Positions 1-8,422 of a stretch of 64,000 bases of DNA are shown here, piece by piece; positions within the stretch are counted from its first letter, which is position 1; each line of letters starts with the position of its first letter. The DNA lies in contig JAZQVC010000017.1 of assembly GCA_045631645.1 (NCBI GenBank), positions 30,057-94,056 of the forward strand, read 5' to 3'. Below the pieces are notes generated by a model. That model made no database searches and was not told where the DNA came from. It saw only the letters and a program-made list of their open reading frames with translations. The DNA comes from SIG459 sp045631645. Lineage in GTDB: Bacteria > Bacillota > Clostridia > Oscillospirales > Oscillospiraceae. The translations under genes and the position numbers were made by a program.

Positions 1-1925
1 GCGGTTATGAGGCTCTTCTGAGCCCCTTCGTGGATTCCAAGGGTAACTTTGGTAAAGTATATTCAAGAGATATGGCATATGCCGCCTCCCGATATACTGA
101 GGCAAAGCTCGCCCCTATTTGCGCCGAGATATTCAAGGATATTGACAAGGACACTGTGGACTTTGTGGATAACTATGACGGCACCATGCTTGAGCCCACG
201 CTGTTGCCCACAAGCTTCCCCAATGTACTTGTTTCTGCCAACATGGGTATTGCCGTTGGTATGGCAAGCCAGATTTGCGGCTTCAACCTGGGCGAGGTCT
301 GCGAAACCACTGCTAATTTCATAGCTGACCCTAACCATAATATTCTCTCCACTATGCCTGCCCCCGATTTCCCCACAGGCGGCGAGATTATCTATAACCT
401 CAACGAGATGGAGAATATATACCGCACCGGCCGCGGCAGCTTCAAGGTTCGCTCCCGCTGGCGCTATCTGCCCAAAGAGAACATGATAGAGGTATATGAA
501 ATACCCTATTCCACCACCGTTGAGCAGATTATGGACAAGGTGTCCGAGCTTCTCAAGGCGGGCAAGATACGCGAAATAAGCGATATGCGCGATGAAACCG
601 ATCTGAGCGGTCTTAAAATCGCAATCGATCTCAAGCGCGGCACAGATCCCGAAAAGCTTATGCAGAAACTTTTCAAGCTCACCACTTTGCAGGATCAATT
701 TTCCTGCAACTTCAATATCCTCATCGGCGGCAATCCCAGAGTTATGGGCGTCGGCGAGATCCTGGAGGAATGGGTGGCATGGCGCACCGAGTGTGTCAAG
801 CGCAGAGTTTACCATGAACTGAGCAAAAAGCGCGAAAAGCTCCATCTGCTCAAGGGTCTTGAAAAAATCCTTCTGGATATAGATAAGGCGATAGCCATTA
901 TCCGCAATACCGAGCTGGAAGCCGATGTTGTTCCCAACCTGATGATAGGCTTCGGCATTGATGATCTTCAGGCCGAGTATGTTGCGGAAATAAGACTTCG
1001 CAATATAAACCGCGAATATATTCTCAAGCGCGTTGCGGAAGTCAGCGAGCTTGAAAAGCAGATTGCCGAACTGGAGGATATTCTCTCCAGCCGCCGCCGC
1101 GTGAGAAACATCATCATCAGCGAGCTGAAGGCTGTTGCAAAGAAGTATGCCACTCCCAGAAAAACCGGCATTGTATATTCCGATGAGGTTGAGGAATTCA
1201 GCGTTGAAGAGCAGGTGGAAGATTATCCCTGCACCCTTTTCCTCTCCAAAGAGGGTTATTTCAAGAAAATCACCCCCCAGTCTCTGCGCATGAATGCCGA
1301 GCAGAAGTATAAGGAAAATGACGGCCTGCGCACCTCCTTTGAGTCTTCTAACCGCGGTGAGCTTCTCATCTTCACTGATCGCCAGCAGGTTTATAAATGC
1401 CGCGTCAGCGATTTTGAGGACACCAAAGCCAGCGTTCTCGGTGTTTATCTGCCCACAAAGCTGGAGATGGATGAGGGCGAGAATGTTGTGGAGATGATTG
1501 ATCCCGGCGATTATAGCGCAAATCTCCTTTTCTTCTTCGAAAACGGCAAATGCGCAAGAGTTACTCTGGATGGATATGCCACGAAGACAAACCGCAAGCG
1601 CCTTACTGGAGCATACTCGGACAAGAGCCCTCTCCGCACTGTTATGCGTCTGGATGGCGAATGCCAGATTGCCTGCTTCACCAGCGAAGGAAGAGCCCTT
1701 GTTTTCAACACTGCTTTGCTGCAGCCTAAAACAAGTCGCAGCACTCAGGGCGTAGGACTTATGAACATCAAGAGCAAGTATCATCTGGAATATGCCGCAA
1801 AGCTTGAAGAAACCACTATTAAGAATGTTTCCCGCTACCGCGTGCGCAGTGTTCCCGCTTTGGGTGCTCTTCTCAAGGAGGAGGACAGAGGCGAGGAACA
1901 GATGAGCCTTTTAGGACAGGAATAA
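1..1925 (+). CDS. Type II DNA topoisomerase subunit A (ParC/GyrA family), 5'-truncated by the window
   Basis: Breakage-reunion subunit of a type II topoisomerase, which passes one DNA duplex through another with its ATPase partner (not in the window). The reading frame is open from base 3 and has no start here, so roughly the first 80-100 residues are missing. The visible 640 residues include DSKGNFG and the catalytic tyrosine in ASRYTEAKL, followed by a coiled-coil region rich in Glu and Lys and a C-terminal beta-pinwheel-like part. The GyrA-box motif (QRRGGKG) is not visible and the C-terminal part is short, so a topoisomerase IV-type A subunit is more likely than gyrase. YitT follows 28 bases later, probably in the same transcript. 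Confidence 0.9.
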   Translation, partial: GYEALLSPFVDSKGNFGKVYSRDMAYAASRYTEAKLAPICAEIFKDIDKDTVDFVDNYDGTMLEPTLLPTSFPNVLVSANMGIAVGMASQICGFNLGEVCETTANFIADPNHNILSTMPAPDFPTGGEIIYNLNEMENIYRTGRGSFKVRSRWRYLPKENMIEVYEIPYSTTVEQIMDKVSELLKAGKIREISDMRDETDLSGLKIAIDLKRGTDPEKLMQKLFKLTTLQDQFSCNFNILIGGNPRVMGVGEILEEWVAWRTECVKRRVYHELSKKREKLHLLKGLEKILLDIDKAIAIIRNTELEADVVPNLMIGFGIDDLQAEYVAEIRLRNINREYILKRVAEVSELEKQIAELEDILSSRRRVRNIIISELKAVAKKYATPRKTGIVYSDEVEEFSVEEQVEDYPCTLFLSKEGYFKKITPQSLRMNAEQKYKENDGLRTSFESSNRGELLIFTDRQQVYKCRVSDFEDTKASVLGVYLPTKLEMDEGENVVEMIDPGDYSANLLFFFENGKCARVTLDGYATKTNRKRLTGAYSDKSPLRTVMRLDGECQIACFTSEGRALVFNTALLQPKTSRSTQGVGLMNIKSKYHLEYAAKLEETTIKNVSRYRVRSVPALGALLKEEDRGEEQMSLLGQE

Positions 1926-1953
1926 ACCCCGTTTGAGCTTGAGGAGAATTCAA

Positions 1954-2820
1954 ATGGAAAATAATTCTATTAAAAGTGTTTTTGTAATGTATGCGAAAAT
2001 TTTGCTGGGCTGCATTATCTATTCCGCCAGCTTCAGATTTTTTATCTACCCCAACGATGTTGTCCTCGGTGGCGTTGTAGGTACGGCAACCATCATAAAT
2101 TACCTGACAGGTCTTCCTGTAGGTATTATGACTATCGTTATCAATATTCCCCTGTTCATTTTCTCGTGGAAGCATTTTGGATGGAGAAACCTGCTGTCCA
2201 CCATGGTTGCGATGCTGGTAAGCTCAATCCTCATGGACCTTTTTGAGACTGTGCCTTTTGTTGTGACAAATGACCCCCTGCTGGCCGCAACCTTCGGCGG
2301 CGCCATCAAGGGCTTCGGTCTTGGCCTCATTTATTCCACCACCGCAACGGTGGGAGGAACGGACATAATTGCAAAGTTCCTGAGAAGAAAGTATCAGCAT
2401 ATAAACTTCTCCACATTTATTCTGGTAATGGATGTTGTCATATTCCTTGTATTCGCCCTTCTCTTCGGCAAACTGGACAGCGCCATGTACTCCGCTATAT
2501 GCATGTTTATCACCTCTCAGGTGGTAGATATCGTGCTTTACGGTGCGGTGAACAGTAAGGTTTGCTATATAATCACCGATGAGAGCACAGCGGTGAAAGA
2601 GGCAATAACAGGAAAGCTCAACCGCGGCGTAACCTACATCCATGGCGAAGGCGCATGGTCCGGCCAGCAGAAGAACATAATCCTTTGCGTTATAAAGCGC
2701 AACCAGATTGTTGAGCTTAGGAAGATAGTTAGAGAAATTGATGAAAAAGCCTTTATGATAGTTTCCGATTCCCGCGAGGTGTTCGGAAAGGGATTCACCT
2801 ATATTGGTGATGAAAACTGA
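1954..2820 (+). CDS. YitT family membrane protein (DUF161 + DUF2179)
   Basis: Integral membrane protein of 288 residues with five to six predicted membrane segments in the first 200 residues, followed by a soluble C-terminal domain (about residues 210-285) of the DUF2179 type. The family is common in Bacillota and has no settled biochemical role. The ATG at 1954 is chosen because GAGGAG lies just upstream; an in-frame TTG at 1933 has no ribosome binding site. It sits between the topoisomerase gene and a lipoprotein gene 16 bases downstream, and the three probably form one operon. Confidence 0.88.
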   Translation: MENNSIKSVFVMYAKILLGCIIYSASFRFFIYPNDVVLGGVVGTATIINYLTGLPVGIMTIVINIPLFIFSWKHFGWRNLLSTMVAMLVSSILMDLFETVPFVVTNDPLLAATFGGAIKGFGLGLIYSTTATVGGTDIIAKFLRRKYQHINFSTFILVMDVVIFLVFALLFGKLDSAMYSAICMFITSQVVDIVLYGAVNSKVCYIITDESTAVKEAITGKLNRGVTYIHGEGAWSGQQKNIILCVIKRNQIVELRKIVREIDEKAFMIVSDSREVFGKGFTYIGDEN

Positions 2821-2836
2821 AAGGAGTTGAGCCGCA

Positions 2837-4021
2837 ATGATGGAAGCGAAAAAGCTGTTGATGGTTTTGCTGGCAGTCTGCCTTATGCTTTCTGCCGCCG
2901 GATGCGGCTCGGTTTTCAGCTCGGAGTATTATTATTCAGAGCCTTTCCATGAGGAAAGCCTTCCCCAAAGCGAGGACGATGCGGAAATTCGCGACCGTCA
3001 GGCTCTTAAGGAGGCAATCCTCGGACTTATCGGGGAGGGCAAAGCCGAGGGACAGTTCCGCTTCGGAAATTATAGCGGCTCTTTGCAGGATGATTTGGCC
3101 GCAGTTTGCCATGAGATAAAAACCTCCACTCCCATCGGCGCCTACGCGGTGAGTGATATTGACTATAATACAAGCAGGATAGTCAGCTATTACACCGCCA
3201 CAATTCAAATAGATTATAAGAGAAGCGCCAGTGAAATCGCTGCTGTCGAAAACATCAGCGGCCTCGCAGAACTGCGCAAGCATGTGCTGAGCGTTTTTGG
3301 CTCCCATTCCCCCTTGTCCGTGATAGAAATTTACTCCACCTATGCCTCTGAAGACTATATCGGCTCTATCATAAGGGATAATTATTATTCCGATCCTCTC
3401 CTTGCAACGGAACTTCCAACCTTCACTGTGGAAGCTTTTCCGGACTCCGGTCCGGAGCGGATCTACCGTATTGAGTTTAAATATTCAAAATCGGATATAA
3501 TTCTCTCCGAAATGCTGAAGGAACTTGAAAATCGCGTTTTGGAGCTTGCCCAGAAAGTGAGCGGAGCCGATGAACTCAACCGTGCCCTGAGCGCCGCCCG
3601 ACTTATAAATGAATCGGTCAGCGCCGGGAACACTGCCGAAAACAAGAATACCGCCTATGGCTGTCTCATAGAGGGCGATGATAGTCCGATGGCAATGGCT
3701 ATGGCGTATAAGGCGTTGTGCAATGAACTTGGCATCACCTGCCATGTGGTAAGAGGCGAGCGCAAGGATTCGCAAGAGTTCAATTACGGCTGGAATATCG
3801 TGGAGATTGACGGCGAATACTATCATATGGATTTGAGCCGTATGGATGAGAACTATTATTTTGCGTATTTGTTGAGCGATGACGATATGTGGGGACGCTA
3901 TGACTGGGACAGCGCGAAGTATCCCGTCTGCGATGGTCCTCTGAATGCGCAGATCATTTTTGAAACAGGAAATGTGGAGAAAACACCTGCAGAGACTCCT
4001 AAGCCTGAAAGCATGGATTAA
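2837..4021 (+). CDS. Lipoprotein with degenerate transglutaminase-like domain
   Basis: A predicted lipoprotein of 394 residues. Its signal peptide has a hydrophobic core and a lipobox-like SAAGC, so it should be anchored on the outer face of the membrane. Residues about 280-360 resemble the bacterial transglutaminase-like fold (AMAYKALCNELGI, then YGWNIVEIDGEYYHMDLS). The position that normally holds the catalytic Cys reads Pro (DDSPMAM), and the usual His of HAWN is replaced by Tyr (YGWN); only the Asp is retained. It is therefore probably a binding or scaffold protein rather than an enzyme. AAGGAG lies upstream of the start, directly after yitT. The middle 200 residues are not recognised. 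Confidence 0.75.
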   Translation: MMEAKKLLMVLLAVCLMLSAAGCGSVFSSEYYYSEPFHEESLPQSEDDAEIRDRQALKEAILGLIGEGKAEGQFRFGNYSGSLQDDLAAVCHEIKTSTPIGAYAVSDIDYNTSRIVSYYTATIQIDYKRSASEIAAVENISGLAELRKHVLSVFGSHSPLSVIEIYSTYASEDYIGSIIRDNYYSDPLLATELPTFTVEAFPDSGPERIYRIEFKYSKSDIILSEMLKELENRVLELAQKVSGADELNRALSAARLINESVSAGNTAENKNTAYGCLIEGDDSPMAMAMAYKALCNELGITCHVVRGERKDSQEFNYGWNIVEIDGEYYHMDLSRMDENYYFAYLLSDDDMWGRYDWDSAKYPVCDGPLNAQIIFETGNVEKTPAETPKPESMD

Positions 4022-4049
4022 AATCAGCGGAAAAAGCTCGTATTAGGTA

Positions 4050-4077
4050 TTGACAAATAATTCGGATGTGCTATAAT
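4050..4077 (+). promoter_or_regulatory. Promoter of tRNA-Gly
   Basis: TTGACA at 4050-4055 and TATAAT at 4072-4077 are separated by 16 bases, and the tRNA begins 21 bases after the -10 box. Confidence 0.85.
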
Positions 4078-4097
4078 AACTAAGCGCTGAAAAATGC

Positions 4098-4173
4098 GCG
4101 GCTGTAGCTCATCCGGTAGAGCGCCACCTTGCCAAGGTGGAGGTAGCGAGTTCGAGCCTCGTCAGCCGCTCCA
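4098..4173 (+). tRNA. tRNA-Gly (GCC)
   Basis: Cloverleaf with acceptor GCGGCTG pairing with CAGCCGC, D-arm GCTC/GAGC, anticodon stem CCACC/GGTGG with loop TTGCCAA (anticodon GCC at 4131-4133) and T-arm GCGAG/CTCGT. CCA is encoded at 4171-4173. Confidence 0.97.
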
Positions 4174-4179
4174 TAAAAA

Positions 4180-4213
4180 ACGGACTTCTTTTGAAGTCCG
4201 TTTTCTTTTTTTA
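4180..4213 (+). terminator. Terminator of tRNA-Gly
   Basis: Perfect 9-bp stem ACGGACTTC/GAAGTCCGT with a TTTT loop and a T-rich tail. A second perfect hairpin (CCTCTGTG-GGG-CACAGAGG, 4217-4235) without a T-run follows in the gap before proC. Confidence 0.85.
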
Positions 4214-4330
4214 TCTCCTCTGTGGGGCACAGAGGGTGAATTATTTGTATTTTCCGGCTTTTTGTGGGGCTTGTAAGAAAAAGAAAAAAGTGGTAAAATA
4301 TCCGGAAATACAGATTCCCGGGGAGGAAAT

Positions 4331-5128
4331 ATGAAAAAGATTGCTTTTATCGGCTGTGGAAATATGGGCGGCGCAATAGTGCGCGGCGTGTGCGCAAGTG
4401 TTGAGGCTCAAATAGTTTATCTTGCAAACCGCACCCGCGAAAAGGCGGTCTCTCTTGCTGAAAGCTGCGGCTGCAATGTTTGCGCGGATAATCGAGAAGC
4501 GGCAAAGGATGCGGATTTCATTTTCCTGGGAGTGAAGCCTTGGCAGGTTGCCGATGTGATAAAGGAAATTTCCGATGTACTCAAGGGTAATGAGATTATC
4601 GTTTCCATGGCGGCAGGTGTGCCGGGAAGTGCAATGGCTGCTCTCCTTTCCGAAAAGGGCAATCCCGTAATCCGCATTATGCCCAATACCCCCTGCGCTA
4701 TCGGGGAAGGACTCATTATCATTTCCCCTTATGATGGTGTAAGCGAGGAGCAGGTCAAGGTGCTTGAGGAAATTCTTGCAGGCTGCGGAGTTATGGGACG
4801 CTGCAGCGAGGAGCAGGCCGAAGCGGCAATGACCATTGGCGGCTGCACCCCTGCTTTTACATTTATGTTTATCGAAGCCCTTGCCGACGGCGGCGTGAGA
4901 ACGGGCATAAAGCGCAGCGATGCTATGCTTTGGGCAGCTCAGGCTGTTATGGGGGCTGCAAAGCTTGTAATGGAAAGCGGAGAGCATCCCGGTGCGCTGA
5001 AAGATGCTGTTTGCTCACCCAAGGGCGCAACAATGGAGGGCATACGCACTCTGGAAATGAACGCCTTCCGCGGCGGAGTTATGGACGCCGTTGTTGTTGC
5101 TGCAAAGCGCAGCGCGAATATGGACTAA
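4331..5128 (+). CDS. proC: Pyrroline-5-carboxylate reductase
   Basis: Catalyses the last step of proline synthesis, NAD(P)H-dependent reduction of 1-pyrroline-5-carboxylate, in the cytoplasm. The 265-residue protein has the usual family length. The N-terminal Rossmann motif is IGCGNMGGAIVRG, followed by FLGVKPWQ, a central IRIMPNTPC, and the C-terminal dimerisation helices with GSGP-like and VCSPKGATMEGI segments typical of ProC. GGGGAGG lies 8 bases before the ATG. A rhomboid protease gene follows after 41 bases and may be co-transcribed. Confidence 0.95.
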   Translation: MKKIAFIGCGNMGGAIVRGVCASVEAQIVYLANRTREKAVSLAESCGCNVCADNREAAKDADFIFLGVKPWQVADVIKEISDVLKGNEIIVSMAAGVPGSAMAALLSEKGNPVIRIMPNTPCAIGEGLIIISPYDGVSEEQVKVLEEILAGCGVMGRCSEEQAEAAMTIGGCTPAFTFMFIEALADGGVRTGIKRSDAMLWAAQAVMGAAKLVMESGEHPGALKDAVCSPKGATMEGIRTLEMNAFRGGVMDAVVVAAKRSANMD

Positions 5129-5169
5129 GGCGCTGATACGGTTAATTTTTTCGAAAGAGGTATATTTAT

Positions 5170-5757
5170 TTGGCGGCAAATAAGAGAAAAAGGGGCTCAC
5201 TTTTGCAGTATAATGCCCCCACAACTCTGACCTTTTCCCTTTTGTGTCTGTTCGTTTTGTTTTTGGACTTCATCACGGACGGCAACTCAACGGTGAAGCT
5301 TTTCTGCGTTTACCGCGCTTCATGGTCAGATCCTTTGAGCTACATAAGAATATTCACCCATGTTTTGGGACACGCAGATTTCTCCCACTTGACAGGCAAT
5401 CTGGTGCTTATGCTTGTTGTAGGTCCCGCTCTTGAGGAGCGCTACGGCAGCGGCAATATGTGGTGGGCAATCGTAGTGACCGCCCTTGTGTCCGGCATCA
5501 TCCAGTGCCTTATTTTTCCCGATACGGCGCTGATGGGAGCCAGCGGCATTGTGTTCATGATGATAATCATCTCTTCTCTGGGAGGAATGAGAGGCGGAAT
5601 ACCCATAACCCTCATTCTGGTGTTTATCATTTATATCGGCGGAGAGATTTATAGCGGCATAACCACCCATGATAATATCTCCCAGATAACCCACATTGTG
5701 GGCGGCATCTGCGGTGCAATAATGGGCATCGGCATGAGAGCCCACGGCAGAAGATAA
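5170..5757 (+). CDS. Rhomboid family intramembrane serine protease
   Basis: Membrane protein of 195 residues with about six hydrophobic segments. Rhomboid signatures are visible: HLTGN (the HxxxN segment of helix 2), GASG with the nucleophilic Ser at about residue 126, and a C-terminal His in ITHIVGGICGA. Rhomboids cleave membrane-anchored substrates within the bilayer; no substrate can be named here. The start is a TTG at 5170 with AAAGAGG about 10 bases upstream. The gene lies downstream of proC and is closed by a strong terminator. Confidence 0.88.
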   Translation: MAANKRKRGSLLQYNAPTTLTFSLLCLFVLFLDFITDGNSTVKLFCVYRASWSDPLSYIRIFTHVLGHADFSHLTGNLVLMLVVGPALEERYGSGNMWWAIVVTALVSGIIQCLIFPDTALMGASGIVFMMIIISSLGGMRGGIPITLILVFIIYIGGEIYSGITTHDNISQITHIVGGICGAIMGIGMRAHGRR

Positions 5758-5768
5758 GACATGTATAT

Positions 5769-5806
5769 AAAAAAGGAAGCAGTTCATATGAACTGCTTCC
5801 TTTTTA
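5769..5806. terminator. Bidirectional terminator
   Basis: Long perfect palindrome centred on TTCATATGAA (stem AAAAAGGAAGCAG and its complement) flanked by A and T runs. It lies between the convergent rhomboid and DUF4349 genes and can serve both. Confidence 0.9.
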
Positions 5807-5817
5807 TGTTTTAGAAC

Positions 5818-6792
5818 TTATTCTTTGTTTTCTTCTTTTTTGCTCTCCTCAACTTCAGGAGTGGGAGCGGCTTTGCGGGGAGCTCTCTTTTTCTTAACAG
5901 AGCGCACAACTATAATCACCACAACTGCGATGATGACGAGCCAGATGATCCAGCCTACCCAGTGGCGTGCGAAGCGGAGGGCGAAGTCCTGAAGGTTATC
6001 CACGAATCTGGAGCTGCCCCGCTTGAAGGCCTCGACCAGCTTTGCGCCGAAACCGATAACGGGCTCTTCAACCTCGGTGAGCACATAAACCTCCTGGAGG
6101 TAGATGCTGATGGTGGAATAGCCAACGAGGGAGTCATACTTGCGGAGAGTTCCGGTGAGCTGCTCGATCTGATACTCGGTCTCGCTGAGAGCGTTTTCCA
6201 GATCAATGATATCCTCCATGTTCTCGGCCTTAGCAAGAAGGTTCTGGAGACGCTCCTGCTTTATCTTCTGGGTCTCAAGACGAGCCTCGGTGTCGTAGTA
6301 GGCCTCGCTTATGTCGGTGGCGCTGCGATCCATAGAGTTGAGCTGGCAAAGCTCACCCACGGAGGAGCAGAAGGAGTCGAAATTCTTGGCGGGAACGCGG
6401 ACGGTGTAGTTGCCGGAGCGGTAGGTGCCGTAGTTGTTCACATTGCTGCGCTCGAAGTAGCCGCCCATCTTGTTTACGAGAGCCTCAAGACCTGCCACAG
6501 ACTCGTCAAAAGCGGTGGTCTCAAGCTCCATGTTGGCTTTATAGATGAGCTTGGTGTTTGCGGGCAGACCGCTGCCTGCGCTGTCCTCGGAAGGCTCAGC
6601 AGGTTCGGGGTCTTCAACTGCGTAGCCGTAGTCATAGCTCAACTCGGGCATGGGCGCGGGAGCTGCGGGAGCTGCGGGCTCTGCAGGTGCTGCGGGGTAA
6701 GCAAGAGAATCCTTGGGGGCGCTGGCTCCGCAGCCGCAGAAGAGACAGATTGCAAGAACGATGCAGAGAATAATGGATATGCTGCGTTTCAT
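5818..6792 (-). CDS. DUF4349 lipoprotein
   Basis: A 324-residue predicted lipoprotein (lipobox region LFCGC) anchored to the membrane outer face. A Pro/Ala-rich linker (residues about 30-55) precedes a DUF4349 domain (about residues 80-270) that contains a predicted coiled coil around the ETQKIKQERLQNLLAKAEN segment. A single hydrophobic helix near residue 285 and a basic C-terminal tail follow, so the protein probably also has a transmembrane anchor. The family is widespread in Clostridia and Actinobacteria without a defined biochemical activity. A ribosome binding site GGAGG precedes the ATG. Confidence 0.88.
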   Translation of the reverse strand: MKRSISIILCIVLAICLFCGCGASAPKDSLAYPAAPAEPAAPAAPAPMPELSYDYGYAVEDPEPAEPSEDSAGSGLPANTKLIYKANMELETTAFDESVAGLEALVNKMGGYFERSNVNNYGTYRSGNYTVRVPAKNFDSFCSSVGELCQLNSMDRSATDISEAYYDTEARLETQKIKQERLQNLLAKAENMEDIIDLENALSETEYQIEQLTGTLRKYDSLVGYSTISIYLQEVYVLTEVEEPVIGFGAKLVEAFKRGSSRFVDNLQDFALRFARHWVGWIIWLVIIAVVVIIVVRSVKKKRAPRKAAPTPEVEESKKEENKE

Positions 6793-6927
6793 CTTTTTGT
6801 CCTCCTTTATTTCAACTGTGTCGCGGGTTTTGTGTTGTTACTTCTATGACGGAAAAATAAGTAAAAAGTTTCAGCTTTAGAGGAAAAAATATGGAATTTC
6901 CAATAAAATTATAGCACATCCCTTTCC

Positions 6928-6957
6928 TTGACACAATAGCCCGCTTCGTGGTAAATT
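6928..6957 (+). promoter_or_regulatory. Promoter of tRNA-Ser
   Basis: TTGACA at 6928-6933 and TAAATT at 6952-6957 with 18-base spacing, 22 bases before the tRNA. Confidence 0.7.
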
Positions 6958-6979
6958 ATATGGGCTGAAAACTTCATAT

Positions 6980-7070
6980 GGAGGTGTATCGAAGTGGTCG
7001 TAACGAGGCTGACTCGAAATCAGTTGGCGGGTCAAACCGCCCGGGGGTTCGAATCCCTCCACCTCCGCCA
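6980..7070 (+). tRNA. tRNA-Ser (CGA)
   Basis: Class II tRNA of 91 nt: acceptor GGAGGTG/CACCTCC, anticodon loop CTCGAAA (anticodon CGA at 7015-7017), long variable arm and encoded CCA at 7068-7070. Confidence 0.95.
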
Positions 7071-7194
7071 TACAAAAAGAGCGTCCGCAGGGCGCTCTTT
7101 TTCATCGTGGTGGGATTCGAAGTTTATGCCCCGAATGGGGTAAATCCCTCCACCTCCGCCATACAAAAAGAGCGTCCGCAGGGCGCTCTTTTTC
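7052..7194 (+). repeat. 52-bp direct repeat of tRNA-Ser tail plus terminator
   Basis: An identical 52-bp segment occurs at 7052-7103 and 7143-7194. It starts in the T-loop of tRNA-Ser, includes the CCA end, and carries the intrinsic terminator (AAAAAGAGCG ... CGCTCTTTTT at 7073-7102 and 7164-7193). The 39 bp between the copies contain an inverted piece of the T-arm (GGGATTCGAA). The arrangement resembles an attachment-site scar of a tRNA-targeting element, or a local slippage event. Confidence 0.9.
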
Positions 7195-7284
7195 TTTGGT
7201 AAAATATCTCATATCGCATAGCAAAATTTCATCAAATATGTTAGAATGTCTGCAAATATGGACATTGCAAAAGGAGACCACAAA

Positions 7285-7614
7285 ATGAAAATCACGATAG
7301 ATGATTTGCAGGCATATCTTGCGGACCGTTATTGCGGCTGGGCAACTGAGCAGAGTATGTTTATGAAGCTGGTTGAGGAGATCGGAGAAGTTGCCGAGGT
7401 TCTCAACAAACGCGCCGGTCGCAAAGCCTCCGATGAAAATGACCTGCAGGAGCAACTGGGCACCGAGCTTGTGGATATGATTCACTATATTGTTGCGATT
7501 GCCGCCCTCAATGATATAGACCTCACAACTCTTATGATTGAAAAAGATAAAAAGGCGTCTATAAAATATAATCATAAAATCAATCTCGAAACATTCCTGA
7601 AAGAGAGAAACTAA
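7285..7614 (+). CDS. MazG-like nucleotide pyrophosphohydrolase
   Basis: A small all-alpha protein of 109 residues. It has the MazG/dUTPase-superfamily metal-binding pattern: EEIGEVAEV (ExxE) around residues 31-39 and ELVDMIHYI (ExxD) around residues 62-70. Such proteins hydrolyse nucleoside triphosphates to monophosphates and are often house-cleaning enzymes; the substrate here is unknown. The ATG at 7285 is preceded by AAAGGAG at a good distance, whereas an earlier in-frame ATG at 7246 has no such site. It is monocistronic with its own terminator. Confidence 0.82.
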   Translation: MKITIDDLQAYLADRYCGWATEQSMFMKLVEEIGEVAEVLNKRAGRKASDENDLQEQLGTELVDMIHYIVAIAALNDIDLTTLMIEKDKKASIKYNHKINLETFLKERN

Positions 7615-7626
7615 TCGGGATTATGG

Positions 7627-7658
7627 AAAAGGGAGCGTCCGTGGGTGCTCCCTTTTTC
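7627..7658 (+). terminator. Terminator after the MazG-like gene
   Basis: Stem AAAAGGGAGC/GCTCCCTTTTT with a 10-base loop and T-run. Confidence 0.8.
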
Positions 7659-7696
7659 CATGAATGAGGGCTTCGAAGGGCTACCACCATTAAACA

Positions 7697-7725
7697 TTGT
7701 GCGATTTCATAAATCGTGTTATAAT
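7697..7725 (+). promoter_or_regulatory. Promoter with internal inverted repeat upstream of the UPF0340 gene
   Basis: TTGTGC at 7697-7702, 17-base spacer and TATAAT at 7720-7725 with a TGn extension. The spacer contains the perfect inverted repeat CGATTT-CAT-AAATCG (7702-7716), placed where a repressor could block polymerase; no regulator is identified. Confidence 0.7.
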
Positions 7726-7753
7726 ATTACCAGTGCAAAACAAGGAGGAAGCT

Positions 7754-8299
7754 ATGACGGAATCTGTTTATGAACAAACAAAGGCCGCGATAGCCGAGCT
7801 TTGCGAGAAGGCAAAGCTTACTGCGGGCAGCATTGTGGTTGTTGGTTGCTCTACCAGCGAGGTTATAGGCGAAAAAATCGGAACTAATTCTAATCCCGAT
7901 GTGGCAGAGGAAATTTTCAAAGCTCTTTATGACTATACCAAGAGCAGAGGTGTTTTTCTTGCCGTGCAATGCTGCGAACATTTAAACCGCGCCATCATCA
8001 CGGAGCGGAAAGCGGTGCCCTATGCAGAGGCGGTGAATGTGGTTCCTCAGCCAAAGGCAGGGGGCTCATTGGCAACTAAGGCCTATGCTGGCTTTGAAGA
8101 GCCCGTAGCGATAGAGGAAATCAAAGCTGATGCGGGGCTGGACATCGGTTTCACCCTGATAGGCATGCATCTGAAAAAGGTTGCTGTTCCACTGAGACTT
8201 GAAAATAACAAAATTGGACAGGCGATGGTTCTTGCCGCACGCACGCGCCCCAAGTTTATTGGCGGAGCAAGAGCGATGTATGACGATCAGCTGCTGTAA
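7754..8299 (+). CDS. UPF0340 (YwlG-like, TIGR01440) family protein
   Basis: Cytoplasmic protein of 181 residues of the UPF0340 family, found in most Bacillota and of unknown function. Visible landmarks are GCSTSEVIGEKIGTNSN near residues 32-48, VQCCEHLNRA around residue 75 and the conserved C-terminal ARTRPKFIGGARA. The ATG at 7754 follows AAGGAGG; an upstream in-frame extension lies inside the promoter and is not coding. Monocistronic between its own promoter and terminator, just upstream of butyrate kinase. Confidence 0.88.
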   Translation: MTESVYEQTKAAIAELCEKAKLTAGSIVVVGCSTSEVIGEKIGTNSNPDVAEEIFKALYDYTKSRGVFLAVQCCEHLNRAIITERKAVPYAEAVNVVPQPKAGGSLATKAYAGFEEPVAIEEIKADAGLDIGFTLIGMHLKKVAVPLRLENNKIGQAMVLAARTRPKFIGGARAMYDDQLL

Positions 8300-8303
8300 A
8301 AAC

Positions 8304-8333
8304 AAAAGAGCGCCCGTGTGGCGCTCTTTTTTG
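8304..8333 (+). terminator. Terminator after the UPF0340 gene
   Basis: Stem AAAAGAGCGC/GCGCTCTTTT with a short loop and T6. Confidence 0.85.
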
Positions 8334-8358
8334 CATCGCTGATGACTCCCACTCCCGC

Positions 8359-8386
8359 TTGCATTTGTCAAAATTTAGAGTATAAT
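8359..8386 (+). promoter_or_regulatory. Promoter of butyrate kinase
   Basis: TTGCAT at 8359-8364, 16-base spacer, TATAAT at 8381-8386. Confidence 0.65.
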
Positions 8387-8422
8387 ATCCCTTAATTTGT
8401 TCCCAAAAGGCAGGTATAAAAA

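Noticed and set aside
63..1784. A 573-codon open frame antisense to the topoisomerase gene
   Set aside because: Shadow of the coding strand caused by codon bias; its protein is low in family-like motifs and the sense frame is unambiguous.
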